Assembly: GCA_964523895.1 (NCBI GenBank)
Contig: CAZGBJ010000051.1
Coordinates: forward strand, 1-8,730
Direction: 5' to 3'
Length of the DNA stretch: 8,730 nucleotides
From: UBA7359 sp964523895
GTDB taxonomy: Bacteria; Pseudomonadota; Gammaproteobacteria; Eutrophobiales; Eutrophobiaceae
A program made the position numbers and the translations under genes. The notes under the pieces are model-generated. The model made no database searches and had not been told where the DNA came from. It worked only from the letters and a program-made list of their open reading frames with translations. Positions 4,911-8,730 of the stretch are shown one piece after another; position 1 is the stretch's first letter; each line of letters opens with the position of its first letter.

Positions 4911-5777
4911 TTATGTGTTTAACGATCTAAGAAAGCTCAGATCTTTTTCAGATATGTGCCCATTACGAGCTTCTGTGAGTATAGCGTCAAATGTCCCCTG
5001 TGCCGTTAAACGTCGAACAGCATTAAGTACTTTTGCACTGAGTTGGCCTTTTTCTTTTAAGCTATCTAGATAATCAAAGGCGTCTGCAAAGCTTTCATCG
5101 TTACGATTATAGTAATCGCTACCACGTTCGCGGTTACTGTAGGCTTCCAGTTGTTCGCAAGCGACAAGAATTTCACCCAGTTGACGTAGCCAATCCGGTT
5201 CTTCAGCCAGTTTTTCAGGGTAATAATAATATAGACTCACTTTTTCCATCCACGTAGACCATTGGATATCATTTTTTTCAAGTTTTGGTTTTACCTGTTC
5301 AAGTAATCGACTTAGACGACGAGCATAACCCAGTCGCATTTCGACTTGTTCTTTTGCCCATGCATTTATTTTTATACCTTGTTCTTGTAGTTGGGTTTGG
5401 TATAGCTCCCAGAATGCTTCAGTTTCTTTTTCATAAATTGTTTGTGGATGTAGTGCACGCCATTCTGCAGGCCGTGTTGGAATATTTTGAGTGCGCGCCC
5501 AGGTCCAGATTTTTCCAAATAAATCCTGATCAAGACCAGCTCGCCCCAAATCGTGTAGTAAACAGGCAATTTGATAATGACGAACCCGTTCTTTATTGTG
5601 TCCCAGGTCATGCGCAACAGCAGCACACATTTTTGCTGTTCTTAAAACATGATCTTTATCATAACCCTCGATAATTTCTCCGGGCTTTTCTGGATGAGGA
5701 TAATCATAATATTCTAATAGTGTGTTCACTATGGATTCCGGTATCCATAATAGTGAATCGGGAAGCATTGATGTCAT
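4911..5777 (-). CDS. HD-domain protein resembling a degenerate HD-GYP phosphodiesterase
   Basis: This 288-residue cytoplasmic protein has no membrane segment. The N-terminal half carries HD-domain residues: His43 in YDKDHVLRTAKM and His75-Asp76 in IACLLHDLGRAGL. After a charged helical insert (about 85-170), the C-terminal part keeps the order of HD-GYP domains: YYYYPEKL (183-190) where HHE..DGxGYP would be, then GEILVACEQLEAYSNRERGSDYY (201-223) where the usual vaDxfdAl.s.RpYr lies, and a helical end with VLNAVRRL. The late metal-binding His and Asp are replaced (Glu208 at the Asp position). HD-GYP proteins degrade c-di-GMP; this one could be a phosphohydrolase with another substrate or a binding-only protein. 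The ATG at 5777 lacks a clear ribosome site; ATG 5768 is an alternative, and an in-frame stop excludes a much longer N-terminus. Confidence 0.75.
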   Translation of the reverse strand: MTSMLPDSLLWIPESIVNTLLEYYDYPHPEKPGEIIEGYDKDHVLRTAKMCAAVAHDLGHNKERVRHYQIACLLHDLGRAGLDQDLFGKIWTWARTQNIPTRPAEWRALHPQTIYEKETEAFWELYQTQLQEQGIKINAWAKEQVEMRLGYARRLSRLLEQVKPKLEKNDIQWSTWMEKVSLYYYYPEKLAEEPDWLRQLGEILVACEQLEAYSNRERGSDYYNRNDESFADAFDYLDSLKEKGQLSAKVLNAVRRLTAQGTFDAILTEARNGHISEKDLSFLRSLNT

Positions 5778-5815
5778 GTAGGGGAGTTTAAAAGAAAGAC
5801 TGAGTGAATGTAAAT

Positions 5816-5830
5816 CAACCTATCAGGTTG
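5816..5830. terminator. Small hairpin downstream of the unknown 250-residue gene
   Basis: CAACCT (5816-5821) pairs with AGGTTG (5825-5830) around a 3-base loop, 26-40 bases after the stop of the upstream minus-strand gene. The plus-strand copy is followed by TTTTA, the minus-strand copy by ATTTA. It could be a weak transcript end for the unknown gene, but the stem is short and the U-run poor. Confidence 0.3.
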
Positions 5831-5855
5831 TTTTATGCGGGACGGTTTATTACCC

Positions 5856-6608
5856 CTAAATAGAAAAAGCGGGTTTTGCTGGTTCAGAGCTTGAACCTAT
5901 CGTGATATCAATACTATTTGATAAAGCTTTGTTTGACGTTATGACATTTGTGTAGTTTTCAGTGTTCTTATAGGCGAGGTTGACGATGCCATCTCCTGGA
6001 CGATGATAATGCCTGTTTTGTATAGTATTAATGCTTGCATGACTATTTCCCATTTTATCAATGGGGATTTCTTTACCCATACTAATTGAACTAAGTACCC
6101 ATCCACGGGTATTGTCTGATGATGGGGTATCATGATTAGTTGCTAAGTCGTCTGCTAGATAATAGTCGCTACTATTTATTAGTTTTGGGAATTGCTGTGA
6201 TGACTTGCTTGCAATAGCTGTTGGGTTAACTGTGGTCAATTGTTGATCTATTTCCGGCGAATCTGAATCCACACTGTTAGTTATAAATTGAGATTGAATC
6301 GTCGTTGTAACAAAAGAAATCGCCGCGCCTAGTGGTCCGCCAAATAACGCCCCACCCGCAATTTTCATTGCTGGCGCAATAACATCACCGCTTATCTTTC
6401 TATATATCGAACTGACGATTGGGATATGTTGCAGTGGATTAACAATGTCAATTAGATCGTCAAAGGAGAAGCCATCTTCACCAAACATATAACCTTCTTT
6501 GCTAAAGATGCTTGCTTCATTATTAGCAGGCGACTTATTGTTGTTCGTATTAATAAGCGAGGCTATACCTGTATTTCGTATCGAGTTATGTGAAATCGGT
6601 GTAGCCAA
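5856..6608 (-). CDS. Conserved-looking hypothetical protein with a glycine-zipper segment
   Basis: I do not recognise a named family for this 250-residue protein. It has three regions. Residues 1-40 are polar and Asn/Ser-rich with no signal peptide. Residues 45-105 form a dense, conserved-looking core: an acidic DDLIDIVNPLQHIPIV, then YRKISGDVIAP, then AGGALFGGPLGAA. That last part contains GxxxGxxxG (G86, G90, G94) in a helix hydrophobic enough to touch a membrane or pack tightly. Residues 106-250 are Ser/Asn/Thr-rich, low in hydrophobics and probably disordered. Translation starts at TTG 6608, with GGA 8 bases upstream and an in-frame TAA 12 bases before it; the nearby ATG is in another frame. 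It is transcribed alone, divergently from the sprT operon. My impression is that the NPLQHIP...GD.I.P...AGG..FGGPLG core recurs in other proteobacterial proteins of unknown function, but I cannot verify that. Confidence 0.72.
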   Translation of the reverse strand: MATPISHNSIRNTGIASLINTNNNKSPANNEASIFSKEGYMFGEDGFSFDDLIDIVNPLQHIPIVSSIYRKISGDVIAPAMKIAGGALFGGPLGAAISFVTTTIQSQFITNSVDSDSPEIDQQLTTVNPTAIASKSSQQFPKLINSSDYYLADDLATNHDTPSSDNTRGWVLSSISMGKEIPIDKMGNSHASINTIQNRHYHRPGDGIVNLAYKNTENYTNVITSNKALSNSIDITIGSSSEPAKPAFSI

Positions 6609-6632
6609 AATAATGTTCCATTAATTAAGTTT

Positions 6633-6663
6633 TTGTGAAATTTCCAAATATCATGCCTATAAA
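6633..6663 (+). promoter_or_regulatory. Weak candidate promoter for the sprT operon
   Basis: TTGTGA (6633-6638) and TATAAA (6658-6663) match the -35 and -10 boxes partly, but the 19-base spacer is long. The 126-base gap between the divergent genes also holds two TTAATTAA palindromes (6621-6628 and 6691-6698) and a direct repeat of GATCGT (6680-6685 and 6706-6711). These may be regulator sites or only a result of AT-rich sequence. Confidence 0.25.
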
Positions 6664-6797
6664 TGCAATCGATATACCAGATCGTACTTATTAATTAATT
6701 GCTCTGATCGTCAGGTATTTAGCCATTTTTTTCAGTGTTACAGGACGGAAACGGTAATAGTTTGCCGCTTTGCTTACGATGTGGCAGAGTTGGTTCA

Positions 6798-7316
6798 ATG
6801 TTGCACGTCACACCTATCCAAGCAGAACAACAAGAGCAGATTATCTCTGCAACTGAAGCGACTATATATCAAGCCAGCACGAAACTGGACTATTCATTCG
6901 AGCCCATTCCTGTCATGTTTGATTTGAAGGGGAGAGCAGCGGGGATGTATAAGGTCAATAAATCCCGTCGCATGATTCGTTACAATCCTTATATTTTCGC
7001 CAGATATTTTTCTGAAAATCTTTTGACAACAGTACCGCATGAAGTGGCTCATTATATTGTTGATGTTTTGTATGGTATGAAAAAGACACAGCCGCATGGT
7101 AAAGAATGGAAAAATATAATGGCGATGTTTAATGCTGATGCAAGTGTCACCTGTCATTTTGATCTTGATGGTATTCCAACAAGATATTATCAACGATTTG
7201 ATTACTATTGCGTTTGTCGTACGCATCAATTAACACGTATACGGCATAATAGAGTACTGAAAGGTGTGCGTTATCATTGTCGACAATGTAAGCAGGAATT
7301 AATCAAACATGGCTGA
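6798..7316 (+). CDS. sprT: SprT-like zinc metalloprotein
   Basis: This 172-residue SprT-family protein is close to the usual length (about 165). It has the zincin motif HEVAH (81-85 from this start, in VPHEVAHYIV) and the third ligand His100 in PHGKEW. The C-terminal zinc ribbon has Cys138 and Cys140 (YYCVC), then RHNRVLKG and a CxxC pair (Cys161, Cys164). SprT resembles the protease domain of Spartan, which cuts DNA-protein crosslinks in eukaryotes; the bacterial function is poorly defined. I chose ATG 6798 because MLHVTPIQ aligns with the start of other SprT proteins. The frame is open back to GTG 6735, which would add 21 residues with a CxxC (LCLRC), but no ribosome site precedes it. The stop overlaps the HIT gene by 8 bases, so the two are probably translationally coupled. 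Confidence 0.9.
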   Translation: MLHVTPIQAEQQEQIISATEATIYQASTKLDYSFEPIPVMFDLKGRAAGMYKVNKSRRMIRYNPYIFARYFSENLLTTVPHEVAHYIVDVLYGMKKTQPHGKEWKNIMAMFNADASVTCHFDLDGIPTRYYQRFDYYCVCRTHQLTRIRHNRVLKGVRYHCRQCKQELIKHG

Positions 7317-7728
7317 TATTCATCCGCAATTACTTAAGGATTGTGTCGTTCTTGGTCGTTTTTCTTTATGCCACCTTTTGTTAATGCGTGATGCGAATTA
7401 TCCGTGGTTTATTCTGGTGCCAGATCGACAGGATATCAGTGAAATATATCAATTATCGAAAGAAGATCAGGTACAATTATTGAAAGAATCCTCGTTGCTT
7501 GCAGAAGCGTTGATGAGGCTCTTTAAGGGCGATAAAATGAATATGGCTGCATTGGGAAATATTGTTCCGCAGTGTCATGTACATCATATTGTCCGTTATC
7601 GAAATGATTCTGCGTGGCCAGCGCCAATATGGGGTAAACTACCCGCTAAGCCATATACTGAAGAAGCTTTGAGTGAGCTATTTTTTAAACTAAAAGAACT
7701 GGAGTTAACGGGTTTTGATTATGAATAA
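7309..7728 (+). CDS. HIT domain protein (histidine triad hydrolase family)
   Basis: This 139-residue HIT-superfamily protein has the pattern of the small proteobacterial group. It includes PWFILVPDRQDISEIYQL (32-49), the helix DQVQLLKESSLLAEAL (53-68), and the triad region NIVPQCHVHHIVRYRND (84-100) with His90, His92 and the extra His93. AWPAPIWG (102-109) follows, characteristic of this subgroup. HIT proteins hydrolyse or transfer nucleotides from substrates such as dinucleoside polyphosphates or AMP-amino conjugates; the substrate here is unknown. The triad is complete enough to expect activity, with the central nucleophile probably His92. Its ATG sits inside the last codons of sprT (ATGGCTGA), and AGGA lies about 11 bases upstream. 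The next gene again overlaps by 8 bases. Confidence 0.92.
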   Translation: MADIHPQLLKDCVVLGRFSLCHLLLMRDANYPWFILVPDRQDISEIYQLSKEDQVQLLKESSLLAEALMRLFKGDKMNMAALGNIVPQCHVHHIVRYRNDSAWPAPIWGKLPAKPYTEEALSELFFKLKELELTGFDYE

Positions 7729-7969
7729 ATTTATAAAGAATAAAATTATATCTGCTTTTTTAGCCACTGTTTTTATGCTGACCTTATCTTTCACAGTTAA
7801 TGCTGAAGATATGAAATTACAAAAGGCGAAAGAAGAAATCACCAGGCTTGAACTTGAAAATGAATCATTAAAAGAAGAGCTCAGAATATACGAGAGAATG
7901 ATTGCTGAACATAAGGAAAAGCTGGCAGCGTTCGATAATATGGATATGGACATGAATAAAGAACAGTAA
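7721..7969 (+). CDS. Small exported coiled-coil protein of unknown function
   Basis: This 82-residue protein starts with an apparent Sec signal peptide: basic MNKFIKNK, a hydrophobic run (about 10-25) and a cleavage site after Val-Asn-Ala28. The mature part of about 54 residues is almost one amphipathic helix. Heptad positions 33, 40, 47, 54, 61 and 68 are L, I, N, L, I, L, and the other core positions 36, 43, 50, 57, 64 and 71 are A, L, L, Y, H, F. The lone Asn47 in the core is typical of parallel dimeric coiled coils. The C-terminus NMDMDMNKEQ is Met/Asp-rich. ATG 7721 overlaps the HIT stop by 8 bases (ATGAATAA). I do not recognise a family. Its position just before a membrane GGDEF protein suggests a periplasmic partner, which is an inference. 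Confidence 0.85.
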   Translation: MNKFIKNKIISAFLATVFMLTLSFTVNAEDMKLQKAKEEITRLELENESLKEELRIYERMIAEHKEKLAAFDNMDMDMNKEQ

Positions 7970-7971
7970 AT

Positions 7972-8000
7972 TAGTTTAACTCTTACAGAAAGTTAAACTA
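7972..8000 (+). repeat. 10-bp inverted repeat overlapping the start codon of the GGDEF gene
   Basis: TAGTTTAACT (7972-7981) and AGTTAAACTA (7991-8000) are exact reverse complements around a 9-base loop. The last base of the stem is the A of the ATG at 8000. The ribosome site candidate AGAAAG (7987-7992) lies in the loop and the base of the stem. Folding would hinder initiation of the GGDEF gene, unlike the tightly coupled upstream genes. There is no U-run, so it is not a terminator. Confidence 0.55.
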
Positions 8001-8730
8001 TGCCTCTGCTTTTGTTACGCAGGCTATTCCCCTCTGTCATTTTATTACTCATTGCTATTTATATTCGCGAATCAGCGATTGGTTTAAATTCTGAGTATCA
8101 ACAATTATTAAACTGGCTACCCTATGCCACTCTTGGTATAGCTATGGTTTTATGTGTTAATTATAACCATGCCCGTTTATTTACAGTTTCACTTGCTTTG
8201 CTACTTGTCTATTATTTTATTCAGTCAGAATTACAGGTTTCTCTGAATGAATTCCGTGCTCTCTTTATCTATACATCCATAAGCATTTTATTACCTGCGA
8301 CATTATTTCTATTCTTTTTCCTGCCAGAACGTGGTTTGCGAAATCGTTATGGTGTTTTAATTATTTCTCTCGTCCCTGCCTTGTTTGTTATTAGCACAAT
8401 AATATTTAAAACAGTGTCTGAAATGACATTAATGATGACTATGGATAAATATTTTTCTATTCGCCCGTTTGATAATTATTTGTTGTCTATCAATGCGTCT
8501 ATCATATGTTTCTCAGCATTTATTACAGGACTATATCGCATATATAAAACGGATAATGAATATTATGCTGCATTGTTATCGGCACTATTATTTATTTTCA
8601 TTATTTTGACCTATTTTGATTTACAAAAAATATCTGTTGTCATGTTTAGTTTTATTGGTATCAGTTTGATTGTTAGTTTAATGCGCGGTGCTCACGATAT
8701 GGCTTATCGTGATGATTTAACCGGGTTGCT
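8000..8730 (+). CDS. Membrane-anchored GGDEF (putative diguanylate cyclase), C-terminus beyond the window
   Basis: The frame from ATG 8000 stays open for 243 codons to the right edge. The N-terminal part is highly hydrophobic, with about seven or eight segments: near residues 10-22, 40-54, 58-74, 88-108, 118-136, 163-180, 189-206 and 211-228. Directly after the last one comes AYRDDLTGLL (235-244), the beginning of a GGDEF domain, whose first motif is D-x-LTGL-x-NR. A multi-helix membrane sensor followed by GGDEF implies a protein that makes c-di-GMP in response to a membrane or periplasmic signal. The catalytic GG(D/E)EF motif and any EAL domain are outside the window, so activity is not shown. 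The start is 30 bases after the small coiled-coil gene, with weak AGAAAG seven bases upstream, inside a hairpin. Confidence 0.85.
   Translation, partial: MPLLLLRRLFPSVILLLIAIYIRESAIGLNSEYQQLLNWLPYATLGIAMVLCVNYNHARLFTVSLALLLVYYFIQSELQVSLNEFRALFIYTSISILLPATLFLFFFLPERGLRNRYGVLIISLVPALFVISTIIFKTVSEMTLMMTMDKYFSIRPFDNYLLSINASIICFSAFITGLYRIYKTDNEYYAALLSALLFIFIILTYFDLQKISVVMFSFIGISLIVSLMRGAHDMAYRDDLTGL

Noticed and set aside
5285..5674. Plus-strand frame of 129 codons inside the HD-domain gene
   Set aside because: It is fully antisense to a gene with clear HD motifs and shows no domain or ribosome site of its own.
6735..6797. N-terminal extension of SprT from GTG with a CxxC (LCLRC), suggesting an extra zinc site
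   Set aside because: There is no ribosome site before the GTG, and the ATG at 6798 matches the usual start of the family; the CxxC is probably untranslated.
7705..7953. Minus-strand hydrophobic frame opposite the small coiled-coil gene
   Set aside because: It is the complement of a heptad-rich coding sequence, which gives a false Ser/Phe/Leu-rich protein; the plus-strand frame has a signal peptide and an operon position.
4911..8730. HD-domain, glycine-zipper, SprT, HIT and GGDEF genes as one new defence or signalling system
   Set aside because: The genes are on both strands in separate transcription units, and sprT, HIT and HD genes are common housekeeping families; nothing in the sequence ties them into one system.

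Overview
The window comes from an AT-rich bacterial chromosome, most likely a low-GC gammaproteobacterium. The indicators are an RhlE-type DEAD-box helicase, a YchJ-family protein, an SprT-family protein next to a HIT protein, a YjbQ protein, and a TacA/TacT-like toxin-antitoxin pair. I cannot name the genus. No rRNA, tRNA, CRISPR array, transposase or phage gene is visible.

Layout. (1) Bases 1-1587, minus strand: an rhlE helicase gene followed by the cut-off start of a NYN/PIN-like nuclease gene, 19 bases apart and probably one RNA-metabolism transcript. (2) Bases 1588-1994: a 407-base divergent intergenic region. It holds a relatively GC-rich, hairpin-prone candidate leader for rhlE, nested palindromes, and a candidate promoter for the next gene. 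(3) Bases 1995-3272, plus strand: a cation diffusion facilitator (Zn2+/Fe2+ efflux type, TTG start), then a short YchJ-like SEC-C protein. (4) Bases 3278-4092, minus strand: a GNAT toxin and its DUF1778 antitoxin, with twin palindromic operators at 4119-4142. The toxin stop lies only 5 bases from the ychJ-like stop. (5) Bases 4256-5777, minus strand: a YjbQ protein and a HD-domain protein that looks like a decayed HD-GYP. Between them is a cluster of palindromic repeats, including a 13-bp perfect stem. (6) Bases 5856-6608, minus strand: an unrecognised 250-residue protein with a conserved-looking core and a glycine zipper. (7) Bases 6798-8730, plus strand: a compact operon of an SprT-like zinc metalloprotein, a HIT protein and a small exported coiled-coil protein, each overlapping the next by exactly 8 bases. 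A membrane protein follows that is cut off at the first residues of a GGDEF (diguanylate cyclase) domain.

How it fits together. Most genes are housekeeping or stress functions with no single shared pathway. The coherent groups are the helicase-nuclease pair, the toxin-antitoxin module, and the SprT-HIT-coiled coil-GGDEF operon. The items I find most worth following are the degenerate HD-GYP-like protein in the same neighbourhood as a diguanylate cyclase, the glycine-zipper unknown, the small periplasmic coiled-coil protein upstream of the cyclase, and the hairpin that overlaps the cyclase start codon. No clearly new defence or mobile system is evident.
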